Part shown: piece after piece, positions 35,857 through 44,288 of the stretch
Layout: each line of letters starts with the position of its first letter
Position numbering within the stretch: position 1 is the stretch's first letter
Assembly: GCA_041736675.1 (NCBI GenBank)
Contig: JBGSTD010000057.1
Coordinates: forward strand, 1 to 64,000
From: Salaquimonas sp041736675
GTDB taxonomy: Bacteria; Pseudomonadota; Alphaproteobacteria; Rhizobiales; Rhizobiaceae
Direction: 5' to 3'
DNA length: 64,000 nucleotides
Program-made: the position numbers and the translations under genes
Notes under the pieces: generated by a model
Database searches by the model: none
Seen by the model: only the letters and a program-made list of their open reading frames with translations
What the model was told of the DNA's origin: nothing

Positions 35857-36846
35857 CTAACCTTTTAAATCGATAACCCCTGCTTCACCAGCCTCGCTGC
35901 CATAGGCAATGCGTGTGCCCGCATGGTCCCAGCCAAGACTGGTGATCGCCCCTTTGCCCGGGCGTTTCAGCATGGCCTCCTTGCCATCCTCGATCCGCAC
36001 TGCAAGTACCATTCCGTCCTGATAGCCGATTGCCACTACATCTTCATCAGGATGGCAGGCAACTTCGGTCACCATCAACCCGGCCCCCATTGCGCCAAGT
36101 TCCTTGGGTGTCTTTCCCATCGGCCCGTCCTTGCCGGAAAAAGGCCAAACAATAGCCGAAGGCGCACCCGATGATGCCAGCCATTTGCCTTTTGCTGAAA
36201 AAGACATGGATTTGACCTTGGCCGGATACCCTGTCATGCGCATATGCTTGTTATCGGCGATGCGCCATCCATGCAGTGCATTTTCCTGCATGGTGGAAAT
36301 GACGTATTTTCCATCCGGAGAAAAAATGACGCCAGTATGGGCACCTTTCCATTCGAGCAATTGTGGCGGATTACCCGTATTTACCCAATTGAGATCAACG
36401 CCGTTATAACGGGCAACAGCAAGCCTCATGCCTTTTGGAGCAAAGGCAAGGCCTTCTATCGAGCGCTCACAGGCGAAAGGTTTTTCCGCACTATCAGCGC
36501 CGACAACAATACCTTTTTTTCCTGCGCCAAACGCAATCGCACCCGATGGTCCGCAAGCAATCTGATCAATCCACCAGCCCTTTTTCTCAGCCAGCAGCTT
36601 GTGTGATCCATCACTCGAGAAGGCGACGACCTTGCCGTCCTCTCCGGATGTGACGAGCCGTGTCCTGTCCATCGAAAAGGTGGCTGCAAGCAGACCACTG
36701 TGAACCTTCAACTGATGATGGCGATCCGATAGCAGATGCACAGTTCCCTCGACACTTGCAAATATGGCAGCATCACCGAGAAATCCGGCTTTTTCAATAT
36801 GTCCAAAGGCGGCGTCACCGCTGTCGAGGGGAGCAATGGATGGCAT
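35857..36846 (-). CDS. WD40-repeat protein linked to CobW
   Basis: A 329-residue beta-propeller protein without signal peptide. WD-like blades recur about every 40 residues (GLLAATFSMDRTRLVTSGEDGKVVAF, AHTGVIFSPDGKYVISTMQENALHGWRI, KVKSMSFSAKGKWLASSGAPSAIVWPF, GAITSLGWDHAGTRIAYGSEAGEAGVI, each in part). The ATG at 36846 comes five bases after the cobW stop; ATG at 36864 would overlap cobW. This cobW-WD40 pairing is common in Rhizobiales and often under the zinc regulator Zur. Function is unknown; a scaffold for metal transfer is inference. Confidence 0.85.
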   Translation of the reverse strand: MPSIAPLDSGDAAFGHIEKAGFLGDAAIFASVEGTVHLLSDRHHQLKVHSGLLAATFSMDRTRLVTSGEDGKVVAFSSDGSHKLLAEKKGWWIDQIACGPSGAIAFGAGKKGIVVGADSAEKPFACERSIEGLAFAPKGMRLAVARYNGVDLNWVNTGNPPQLLEWKGAHTGVIFSPDGKYVISTMQENALHGWRIADNKHMRMTGYPAKVKSMSFSAKGKWLASSGAPSAIVWPFSGKDGPMGKTPKELGAMGAGLMVTEVACHPDEDVVAIGYQDGMVLAVRIEDGKEAMLKRPGKGAITSLGWDHAGTRIAYGSEAGEAGVIDLKG

Positions 36847-36851
36847 TAGCG

Positions 36852-38018
36852 TTATGCCGCACAAGCTGCAAAAGTGCGCTCAAGTTTTTCCCGGTCAAGA
36901 TTACGACCGATGAAGACAAGCCGGCTCTGACGCTTTTCACCGTCTTTCCACGGGCGCTGATGATCGCCTTCAATGATCATGTGAATACCCTGGATGACGT
37001 ACCTGTCAGGATCATCGTCAAAGGCAATGATACCTTTCAGGCGCAAGATATCCGGACCATCCATCTGGGTGATTTTCTGAATCCACGGGAAGAAGATTTC
37101 AGGGTTCATTTCACCACCCGATAGCGACACCGTTCCAATCGTCGTGTCATGGATTTTGGCATCCAGACCCTTGTGACCGTGTTTGTGTTCATTGTTGTGA
37201 TCATGGTCGCAATCAGGTCCGCATTCATCATCGTGCCCGTGGTGATGACCGTGCGCGTCATGAGCATGATCGTGGTGTTCATGATCATGGGCATGATGGT
37301 GGCCATGATCGTGGTCGCAGTCAGGGCCACACTCGTGTGTGTCATCCATGTCAAGAAAATGCGGATCGTTCTCGATCGCCCGCGCCAAATCGAATTTGCC
37401 TTGTTCGAGGATTTCCTTCAGATCGACTTTGGCGCGTTCAGTTTTGAAAACACGTGCAGCCGGATTGATCTGCCGTATCACTGCCTCAACACGGGCGAGC
37501 TCATCTGCATCAACAAGATCAGTCTTGTTCAGCAAAACCACATCGGCAAAGGCTATCTGGTCTTCTGCCTCCGGGCTGTCTTTCAGGCGCATCAACAAAT
37601 GCTTGGCATCTGCCAGAGCGATCACCGAATCGAGCCGTGACTTGGCCCGCACATCTTCATCCATGAAGAAAGTCTGGGCAACCGGTGCAGGGTCTGCAAG
37701 TCCGGTAGTCTCAACAATCACCGCATCAAATCGCCCGGGGCGTTTCATCAGATTTTGCACAACACGGATCAGATCGCCGCGAACCGTGCAACAGATGCAG
37801 CCATTGTTCATCTCGTAGATTTCCTCGTCCGTCTCGACGATGAGATCATTATCAATTCCAATCTCGCCAAACTCGTTGACGATCACCGCATATTTGCGCC
37901 CGTGATCTTCGGTCAGAATGCGGTTGAGGAGTGTGGTCTTACCTGCACCGAGATATCCTGTCAGCACCGTCACCGGAATTTGCCTGTTTTCTAAAACTGC
38001 CACTGGTTCGTCAGACAT
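36852..38018 (-). CDS. CobW/COG0523 metal-chaperone GTPase
   Basis: A 388-residue G3E GTPase. Walker A is GYLGAGKTT (21-29), Walker B region ETTGLADP (103-110), the metal-binding CxCC motif CICC (74-77) and the guanine motif NKTD (164-167). Residues 228-283 form a His/Asp-rich stretch with two copies of ECGPDCDHDH (229-238 and 265-274). The C-terminal CobW_C domain follows (300-388). Such proteins hydrolyse GTP to deliver zinc or another metal to client enzymes. The start is followed by cotranscribed WD40, lysR, DUF1007 and exporter genes. I see no convincing Zur box upstream; a small hairpin (GCTGCC/GGCAGC) sits at 38043-38058. Confidence 0.93.
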   Translation of the reverse strand: MSDEPVAVLENRQIPVTVLTGYLGAGKTTLLNRILTEDHGRKYAVIVNEFGEIGIDNDLIVETDEEIYEMNNGCICCTVRGDLIRVVQNLMKRPGRFDAVIVETTGLADPAPVAQTFFMDEDVRAKSRLDSVIALADAKHLLMRLKDSPEAEDQIAFADVVLLNKTDLVDADELARVEAVIRQINPAARVFKTERAKVDLKEILEQGKFDLARAIENDPHFLDMDDTHECGPDCDHDHGHHHAHDHEHHDHAHDAHGHHHGHDDECGPDCDHDHNNEHKHGHKGLDAKIHDTTIGTVSLSGGEMNPEIFFPWIQKITQMDGPDILRLKGIIAFDDDPDRYVIQGIHMIIEGDHQRPWKDGEKRQSRLVFIGRNLDREKLERTFAACAA

Positions 38019-38155
38019 AAGAATTTTCCATTAATAGAAGGCTGCCGCCAAAGGCAGCGACACGTCAAAACAATGATCAGGGTTCATATAAGAGGATAGC
38101 GATCAAATTGCATCAGCGTTTTGTCATCAACCATTAAAATAGACGGCATTCACCT

Positions 38156-38989
38156 TCATCTTTTAATTTTGCGCTGAAACAGCTCAAGGTCAAAACGATC
38201 CACCTCTTTCAACAATTCAATCAGTCCCTTGATGGCATGACCAATCAGCGCCTCGCCTTTTTCAGCGCTTGCCAGTTTCGCATTGCCTGTTACACCTGCA
38301 GGATTGAGATCCTGCATCTTCCAGCCAAAGGCATGACGGCCATAGGCATGCAGCCAGCGATTGGCTTTCAGCAGCCTTGTCTGCTCAGACGGAAATTTCC
38401 GCGCCCTTTTCATGTCAACCTTGTCCGGACAAAGGGCAAGCATCACCGAAGTTTCAATATCGCCTCCATGAATGTCAATCGCTACATCCCTGTCATCTAT
38501 CAGCCCGTCAGGACGGCCAAAGCGCGTCCAGCTTGTTGCCACGCACAGCATGTCGAACCGCACCCTGAGCTCAGTCGCTACAATGGTCATCAGGGGCGAA
38601 TTGCCGCCATGGGCGTTCAGCAGCACCAGCTTGCGGATACCCAGCGAATGGAGATATTCGCCAATCCCGATCCATCGGTTGATGGCCTCGTCAAATTGCA
38701 GCGATCTGGTACCCTTGTAATCAAGGTGTTCAGGCGAATAACCCTCCGGTTCCACCGGCAAAAAACTGACCTTCAATTTGCTGTGGGCCTTTGCAGTCAA
38801 CTGCCGTTTCAGCCGTTCAGTAATACCCTCCGCGATCAGCGTATCGGTCTCGAGCGGCAAATGCGGACCATGCTGTTCGCACGCGCCAAGAGGCAATACC
38901 ACAATCCAGTCTGCCGGATCAGATGCTGCGACAGCCCGCACATCCATTGCCTTGAACTCCGGCGAGGGCATGGGAATTGGCGATACCAT
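38156..38989 (-). CDS. Creatininase-family amidohydrolase
   Basis: A 277-residue metal-dependent hydrolase of the creatinine amidohydrolase fold. Metal ligands are visible in LGACEQHGPHLPLETD (Glu, His, Asp), LLNAHGGNSPL and DIHGGDIETS. The ATG at 38989 shares its A with the TGA of the preceding gene (TGATG coupling); a TTG one codon earlier is less likely. Members cleave cyclic amides such as creatinine, or other C-N bonds, so the substrate is open. Coupling to an aminohydrolase suggests that one degrades the product of the other. Confidence 0.88.
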   Translation of the reverse strand: MVSPIPMPSPEFKAMDVRAVAASDPADWIVVLPLGACEQHGPHLPLETDTLIAEGITERLKRQLTAKAHSKLKVSFLPVEPEGYSPEHLDYKGTRSLQFDEAINRWIGIGEYLHSLGIRKLVLLNAHGGNSPLMTIVATELRVRFDMLCVATSWTRFGRPDGLIDDRDVAIDIHGGDIETSVMLALCPDKVDMKRARKFPSEQTRLLKANRWLHAYGRHAFGWKMQDLNPAGVTGNAKLASAEKGEALIGHAIKGLIELLKEVDRFDLELFQRKIKR

Positions 38990-40341
38990 CAACTGACTGC
39001 CCCGGCATATTTGCGGGCAATCGCGCCATGCTCCTCTCGCAGTCTCATTACATCAACTCCAAGCGGCAGGCCGTCTTCAACTTGCCATTTGCCTGCGATC
39101 ATTACTTTGTCAGCCCGGTGCGCGCCACACAAAACCAGTGCAGCCAAGGCATCCCCTGCACCTGAAAACCGCAATTCATCAAGCTTGTAAAAGGAAATGT
39201 CGGCCTGGCGGCCAATTTCAAGTTTGCCGATATCACTGCGCCCGAGACACGACGCAGACCCTTCTGTTGCCCAGCGAAGCGCATCAAGATGCGTCACAGC
39301 TGCAGCGCCATATTGCAGCCTGTTTATCATCAGTGCGTGCCTGACGCCTTCCATCAAATTGGAGCTGTCATTGGAAGCTGAACCGTCAACCCCGAGACCA
39401 ACAGGCGATCCGGCTGCTTCCAGTTCCTTCGTGTGGCACATGCCCGAAGCCAAAACCATGTTGGAAGTCGGACAATGGCAAACGCCAACCTTTGCAGCGC
39501 CAAGTCTTTTGATTTCATCAGGGGTGAAATGAATGCCGTGGGCAAGCCAGGTCCTCTCTGTCATCCAGCCGTTCTCCTCGAGGTAATCGACCGGACGGCA
39601 TTTGAACTTCTCTATACAATATGCATCTTCGTCATGGGTCTCACCCAGATGCGTATGCAATCGGCAATTACACTGCTTTGCCAGTGTTGCAGTCTCTTTC
39701 ATCAATCGGGTTGTCACCGAGAAAGGTGAACACGGCGCCAGCGCAACCTGCGTGAAGGAACCCTCGCTCGGATCGTGATAAGCCTTGATTACCCGCTCGC
39801 AATCTTTCAGAATTTCGTCCATGGTCTGCACCACACTGTCAGGCGGCAATCCGCCGTCTTTCTCGGACAAATCCATTGAGCCGCGATTGAGTGTCATGCG
39901 CATCCCTAGCCGATGTGCTTCTTCAACCTGGATATCCATCGCATTTTCGAGGCCACCTGGATAAACATAATGGTGATCTGAAACGGTGGTGCAACCCGAC
40001 ATCAGCAGTTCGGTCAATGCAAGCCGCGTTGCAAGACGAAAACTTTCGGGATTAACCGCTTTGCCCCAGATCGGATATAGAGCCTTCAACCAGCCGAATA
40101 ATTCCTTGTTGATCGCATCAGGATGTGCCCGGGTCAGTGTCTGATAAAAATGGTGGTGGGTGTTAATCAGCCCGGGAAGCAGAACATGCTCCGAGCAATC
40201 AATCGTTTGCGTAATGTTTTCGGGCCGCTGATTCGAATTGACCCGTTCGACAATCCTGCCGTTTTCAACGACAAGACCACCCTCCGAACGCTCCGCCAGT
40301 ATTGCCAGCGGATTCTTGAGCCATGTCCTTTGAGGTTTCAT
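38989..40341 (-). CDS. Amidohydrolase, 8-oxoguanine deaminase type
   Basis: A 450-residue metal-dependent deaminase of the AtzB/TrzN/8-oxoguanine deaminase group. Zn ligands and catalytic residues are in LPGLINTHHHFYQTLTRA, LHTHLGETHDED, LAHGIHF and GVDGSASNDSSN. The HHHFYQTLTRA and LGVDGSASND phrases are those seen in 8-oxoguanine deaminase, which converts 8-oxoguanine to urate. The ATG at 40341 is used; a TTG immediately before is ignored. It is the first gene of a two-gene unit with the creatininase-type gene and is divergent from a MarR gene. Substrate is a subfamily inference. Confidence 0.85.
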   Translation of the reverse strand: MKPQRTWLKNPLAILAERSEGGLVVENGRIVERVNSNQRPENITQTIDCSEHVLLPGLINTHHHFYQTLTRAHPDAINKELFGWLKALYPIWGKAVNPESFRLATRLALTELLMSGCTTVSDHHYVYPGGLENAMDIQVEEAHRLGMRMTLNRGSMDLSEKDGGLPPDSVVQTMDEILKDCERVIKAYHDPSEGSFTQVALAPCSPFSVTTRLMKETATLAKQCNCRLHTHLGETHDEDAYCIEKFKCRPVDYLEENGWMTERTWLAHGIHFTPDEIKRLGAAKVGVCHCPTSNMVLASGMCHTKELEAAGSPVGLGVDGSASNDSSNLMEGVRHALMINRLQYGAAAVTHLDALRWATEGSASCLGRSDIGKLEIGRQADISFYKLDELRFSGAGDALAALVLCGAHRADKVMIAGKWQVEDGLPLGVDVMRLREEHGAIARKYAGAVS

Positions 40342-40400
40342 CAAACCATACTCCAGTCGTACAAACCAAAACTCTGCTTAGAACTTATTCTGAAATAAAA

Positions 40401-40420
40401 ATGTCATATTCGTGTGACAT
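40401..40420. promoter_or_regulatory. Inverted repeat upstream of the amidohydrolase, possible MarR site
   Basis: ATGTCA (40401-40406) and TGACAT (40415-40420) are perfect arms around eight bases, 60 bases before the amidohydrolase start and 157 before the MarR gene. Size and place suit a MarR-type dimer operator, but nothing else supports the link. Confidence 0.4.
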
Positions 40421-40576
40421 GTTTTCCACGGAAAAATATCAATACATAATTACCAGTGTAAAACATTCGTCGCAATAATTCCCGTCGTGCATATAGGCCG
40501 TTTGCCTGACCATCTTTGGTATTTCCAAAAGCAAACAGCTCAGTTGCTCAAATAGTTTGAATCAGCAAAGATCACA

Positions 40577-41149
40577 ATGGCGCGACACATTGAAGGACAG
40601 GGCAGAAAATTGATGATCGACACAACCTTGAACACCGCCAATTCACCGGTTTCTTTATCGACAAGAATTACCCAGATAGCCGATCTTATCAAGCGGCAAC
40701 GCAATGAGTTTCTGACAACCAAGGATTTGACATCCGGGCAGGACGACTATTTGATCGCCCTCCACAATGCCGATGGCATCACGATGGGGAATCTGGCCGA
40801 GACAATCGGTATAAGCCCCTCGTCTGCAACAAAAATCGCCATCAAACTTGAAGAGGCTGGCTATTTGCGCCGCGAGGCATCCCGCATTGACAGCCGCCAG
40901 AACCATGCATTCCTGACGGAAGCGGGCGAGGCGCTGGTCAATGAAATCTTGTCCACCTACCAATTGCTGGATCAGGCACTGGTAGCCAAAATAAAATCAA
41001 AGGACATCGAGCGGGCCTTCAAAATATTTGACAGGATCGACAAGGGGCCGAAAATAGTCGAGAAATCTCCAAAGAAAGCCGGCACCAAAAAATCCAGGCT
41101 AAAAGAACCCAAAAAGCGCGGAGCCAAGCAAAAAAAGAAAAGTGCCTGA
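40577..41149 (+). CDS. MarR-family regulator with Lys-rich tail
   Basis: A 190-residue winged-helix regulator. The DNA-binding region is at about 58-115 (DDYLIALHNADGITMGNLAETIGISPSSATKIAIKLEE, in part, then the wing RREASRIDSRQNHAFLTEAG). From residue 156 the tail is very basic (about 15 Lys/Arg in 35 residues: KSPKKAGTKKSRLKEPKKRGAKQKKK), which would add non-specific DNA affinity and is unusual for MarR proteins. ATG at 40613 is an equally possible start. It is divergent from the amidohydrolase gene, its likely target. Confidence 0.85.
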   Translation: MARHIEGQGRKLMIDTTLNTANSPVSLSTRITQIADLIKRQRNEFLTTKDLTSGQDDYLIALHNADGITMGNLAETIGISPSSATKIAIKLEEAGYLRREASRIDSRQNHAFLTEAGEALVNEILSTYQLLDQALVAKIKSKDIERAFKIFDRIDKGPKIVEKSPKKAGTKKSRLKEPKKRGAKQKKKSA

Positions 41150-41247
41150 AGGAACATTCGCCATTCCTGTTGAAATACTGTGTTTCAGGCTTCGCGCGGC
41201 ACTAATGCGACCTTTTCCCTTGCACATTTCCCTCCAATAAAGAAAAT

Positions 41248-41264
41248 AGCGTAAATCTTACGCT
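41248..41264 (+). promoter_or_regulatory. Perfect palindrome upstream of the LacI gene, probable operator
   Basis: AGCGTAA and TTACGCT are perfect 7-bp arms around ATC, ending 16 bases before the TTG start of the LacI-family gene. LacI-type repressors commonly bind such palindromes and repress their own gene; size and location fit autoregulation. Confidence 0.65.
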
Positions 41265-41280
41265 GGGGGGACACGGGAAC

Positions 41281-42297
41281 TTGGCCGCAAAAGTAACATT
41301 GTCAACGATTGCCGAACAATTGGGCGTTTCCACTGCGACGGTTTCACTTGCCTTGCGAGACAGTCCTCTGGTTGCTGATGCTACCAAGGAAAAAATCAAG
41401 AAGGCAACAGCAAATTCCGGCTACATCTACAACCGGCGTGCAGCAAGCCTTCGAACCTCCAGATCAGGCATAGTTGGCGTTCTGGTTCCCGATATCATGA
41501 ACCCGTTTTTTGCCGAAATCCTCTTGGGTATCGAGGGCGAACTGGGTCTTAACCGCCAGACCTTCTTTTTGTGCAATCATCACGACGAACAAATTGTTCA
41601 AAAGAATTTCCTCGAAACCCTGCTGCAGTTTGGTGCTGACGGCGTGATTCTTTCCCCTGCCATCGGGACTACTGCCGATGACATCCGCGCCATCGAGCAG
41701 ACAGGTCTGCCGGTTGTCATGGTTGCCCGCTGGGTGCAGGGTGCCCGTGTTCCCGTTTATCGCGGTGATGACAAGAAAGGCAGCTACATGGTAACCCGCC
41801 ATCTGATTGAAATGGGGCACAAGAAAATCGCCTTTATCGGCGGAAAACGCGAAACTTCCACCGGCAGAGACAGGCGTGAAGGTTATCTGGCAGCCTTGGA
41901 ACAAGCGGGAATTGAGGCTGACCCGGCTTTGCAGATTGGTACAGAGCGCACCCGCAAGGCGGGTTACGACGGCGTACGCAAGATGTTTGCAGAAAATCCG
42001 AAATGCGCCACGGCGGTTGTCTGCTTCAATGATCTTCTGGCAATCGGTGCCATGAGCGGTCTGCGCTCGCTTGGCATCGAACCCGGCAAGGACGTTGCAG
42101 TCACCGGGTATGACGACATTGCTGAAGCGGAAATTTCTGCCCCGACGCTGACCTCTGTCTGGAACGGCCAGCAGGAGGCAGGCAAACTCGCCGCCCGCGC
42201 CATGGTGCGCATTCTTGCAGGTGAAAAGGATCTTGAGGAAGATCGCCTGATCGTGCCGGAGCTGCGCATTCGCGAGTCTAGCAACGTAAAGGCCTAG
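41281..42297 (+). CDS. LacI-family transcriptional regulator
   Basis: A 338-residue repressor. The helix-turn-helix and hinge occupy residues 1-58 (VTLSTIAEQLGVSTATVSLALRD, then GYIYNRRAASLRTSRSG). The periplasmic-binding-protein-like effector domain follows (60-335: VGVLVPDIMNPFFAEILLGIE, FIGGKRETSTGRDRREGY, VVCFNDLLAIGAMSGLRSLG, DVAVTGYDDI). The start is TTG at 41281 with a G-rich GGGGGG site about 10 bases upstream; no ATG lies nearby in frame. Its target is not obvious because the downstream gene is convergent; the palindrome just upstream indicates self-control. Confidence 0.92.
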   Translation: MAAKVTLSTIAEQLGVSTATVSLALRDSPLVADATKEKIKKATANSGYIYNRRAASLRTSRSGIVGVLVPDIMNPFFAEILLGIEGELGLNRQTFFLCNHHDEQIVQKNFLETLLQFGADGVILSPAIGTTADDIRAIEQTGLPVVMVARWVQGARVPVYRGDDKKGSYMVTRHLIEMGHKKIAFIGGKRETSTGRDRREGYLAALEQAGIEADPALQIGTERTRKAGYDGVRKMFAENPKCATAVVCFNDLLAIGAMSGLRSLGIEPGKDVAVTGYDDIAEAEISAPTLTSVWNGQQEAGKLAARAMVRILAGEKDLEEDRLIVPELRIRESSNVKA

Positions 42298-42986
42298 GTT
42301 TGCTGCTGGGCAAAGTTTGCCCTGATCTCTCCGAGTGTCTGCTTCTGTTTTCCGGCGGCATCAAAATTACCTGCTGAAAGCCACGCCTCGAAAGCCTGCT
42401 TGCACAAGGACCATTCATGGTCGAGCATTGAAAACCAGGCCGTATCGCGGTTTTCACCCTTGACAACACCTGCCTGACGAAACACGCCTTCGCCCTGCAT
42501 GCCATAGCGTAATGCAGCCTTTTTGGAGGGCTCGTTCCGGTTGTTGCACTTCCATTCGAAGCGTCTGTAGCCAAGATCATCAAAAACATGCCGTGCAAAC
42601 AGATAAAACGCTTCTGTGGTCGCAGGCGTTTGCGAAATGATCGAACTCCAGAAAATATGCCCTGTTTCGATTACTCCGTTCGCCGCATCTATGCGCATCA
42701 GGGTTTGCCGTCCCGCCACCTTGCCTGATTTCTTGTCGATCACTGCATAGTAAAGCGGATCCATACTCGCTTGCGCAGCCTCAAGCCAGGGTTGGAATAC
42801 GGCGCGGCTTTGCGGAGGTAATTCAGGCAGCCAGCGGAACCGGTCGTCAGCATCAATCATGGTTGCCGCAGAATAAAGTTCATCGCCATGCTTTTCCGCA
42901 TTGAGTTTCTCAAGACGCACAAATCGCCCTTCAAGGGTTTGTCCGGTGGGTCTGGAGCATCCGGACCAATTTGTCAGATCACGCAT
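42294..42986 (-). CDS. GNAT-family N-acetyltransferase
   Basis: A 230-residue acetyltransferase of the RimJ/RimL-like Acetyltransf_3 group. It has an N-terminal substrate part (GRFVRLEKLNAEKHGDELYSA), a central beta sheet (YYAVIDKKSGKVAGRQTLMRID, IETGHIFWSS) and the acetyl-CoA region YRRFEWKCNNRNEPSKKAALRYGMQGEGVFRQ, in part. Similar proteins acetylate small polyamines or protein N-termini. Its stop overlaps that of lacI by four bases (convergent). Substrate unknown. Confidence 0.88.
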   Translation of the reverse strand: MRDLTNWSGCSRPTGQTLEGRFVRLEKLNAEKHGDELYSAATMIDADDRFRWLPELPPQSRAVFQPWLEAAQASMDPLYYAVIDKKSGKVAGRQTLMRIDAANGVIETGHIFWSSIISQTPATTEAFYLFARHVFDDLGYRRFEWKCNNRNEPSKKAALRYGMQGEGVFRQAGVVKGENRDTAWFSMLDHEWSLCKQAFEAWLSAGNFDAAGKQKQTLGEIRANFAQQQT

Positions 42987-43077
42987 TTTTTAAATAATTC
43001 CTATAGAGCCACTTGCAATGTATGAGTGAATATTCTCATAAACCAAAGCCACATGAAACAATATACTGGAACCAGCC

Positions 43078-44247
43078 ATGCTTCACACCATCAGCAATTT
43101 TGACCGGATTGGCGAAGAAAACGCCTTTGCTGTTTTGGCACGAGCCACAAAGCTGGCCTCTGAAGGCAAGGACATTATCAATCTTGGCATAGGCCAGCCC
43201 GATTTCAAGACTCCAGAGCACATTGTTGAAGCTGCAATCAAAGCGCTTCGCGACGGTCACCATGGCTACACTCCTGCAACCGGACTGCTTGCCTGCCGCG
43301 AAGCGGTCGCACGTCGAACGCTCACCACCACCGGGGTGGAAATCTCGCCCGAAAACATCATGATCATGCCTGGCGGCAAGGTCACCATGTTTGCAGCAAT
43401 CCTGATGTTCGGTGAACCGGGCGCGGAAATCCTCTATCCCGATCCCGGCTTCCCCATCTACCGTTCGATGATCGAATTCACCGGCGCCAAACCGGTACCT
43501 GTTCCAATCAGGGAAGAGAATGCCTTTGCTTTTTCCGCCGAGGAAACACTTGCGCTGATCAATGAAAATACCCGCCTCCTGATTATCAATTCCCCTGCCA
43601 ACCCAACCGGCGGGGTTACCCCGCGCAGCGAAATTGAAAAACTGGTCAAGGGTCTGGAAAAATGGCCTGATCTCGCCATCATGTCCGACGAGATCTATGA
43701 CGTGATGACCTATGACGGTGAGGAACATGTTTCCCTGCTGACGTTTCCGGAAATACGCGACCGTTTGATCCTGCTTAACGGTTGGTCAAAGACCTGGGCA
43801 ATGACAGGCTGGCGCATGGGTTGGTCGATCTGGCCTGATCAGCTTTATGACAAGGTTCGAAAACTGGCAGTCAACTGCTGGTCCTGCGTCAATGCCCCGA
43901 GCCAGTTTGCCGGAATTGCCGCCATTGACGGACCACAGCACGATGTCGCCAAAATGATGGCAGCCTTTGACAACCGCCGCAAACTGGTTGTTTCCAGAAT
44001 GAACGCGATTGAGGGCGTGACCTGCGCCACACCCAAAGGCGCATTTTATGCTTTCCCCAATATCTCCAAGACCGGATGGCCCGCCAAGAAACTGGCTTCC
44101 GCTTTGCTGGAAGAAGCAGGCGTTGCGACGATTGGCGGGCCGGATTTTGGTATTCTGGGCGAGGGTTATATCCGCCTCTCCTACGCAAACTCCGAAGAAA
44201 ATATTGAACGCGCGATTGAGCATATCAAAACCTTTCTTGGCAAATAG
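43078..44247 (+). CDS. Class I/II pyridoxal-phosphate aminotransferase
   Basis: A 389-residue PLP aminotransferase of the aspartate aminotransferase I-alpha/gamma type. Motifs: LGIGQPDFKTPEHI (36-49), Tyr in HHGYTPATGL, NSPANPTGG (171-179), SDEIYDVMTY and the PLP lysine Lys238 in LNGWSKTWAMTGWRMGW. The arginine for the substrate carboxylate lies in GYIRLSYAN near the C-terminus. Substrate pair is not determinable; aspartate, alanine or aromatic amino acids with 2-oxoglutarate are typical. It appears to stand alone between gnat and eda. Confidence 0.9.
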   Translation: MLHTISNFDRIGEENAFAVLARATKLASEGKDIINLGIGQPDFKTPEHIVEAAIKALRDGHHGYTPATGLLACREAVARRTLTTTGVEISPENIMIMPGGKVTMFAAILMFGEPGAEILYPDPGFPIYRSMIEFTGAKPVPVPIREENAFAFSAEETLALINENTRLLIINSPANPTGGVTPRSEIEKLVKGLEKWPDLAIMSDEIYDVMTYDGEEHVSLLTFPEIRDRLILLNGWSKTWAMTGWRMGWSIWPDQLYDKVRKLAVNCWSCVNAPSQFAGIAAIDGPQHDVAKMMAAFDNRRKLVVSRMNAIEGVTCATPKGAFYAFPNISKTGWPAKKLASALLEEAGVATIGGPDFGILGEGYIRLSYANSEENIERAIEHIKTFLGK

Positions 44248-44288
44248 TCAGGCACTTTTGAGCCAGCCAGAAACGGTTCGGGTTTGGA

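Noticed and set aside
38019..38155. Zur box in front of cobW
   Set aside because: I looked for a palindromic TGTTATAACA-like site and found none; only AT-rich sequence and a small hairpin are present.
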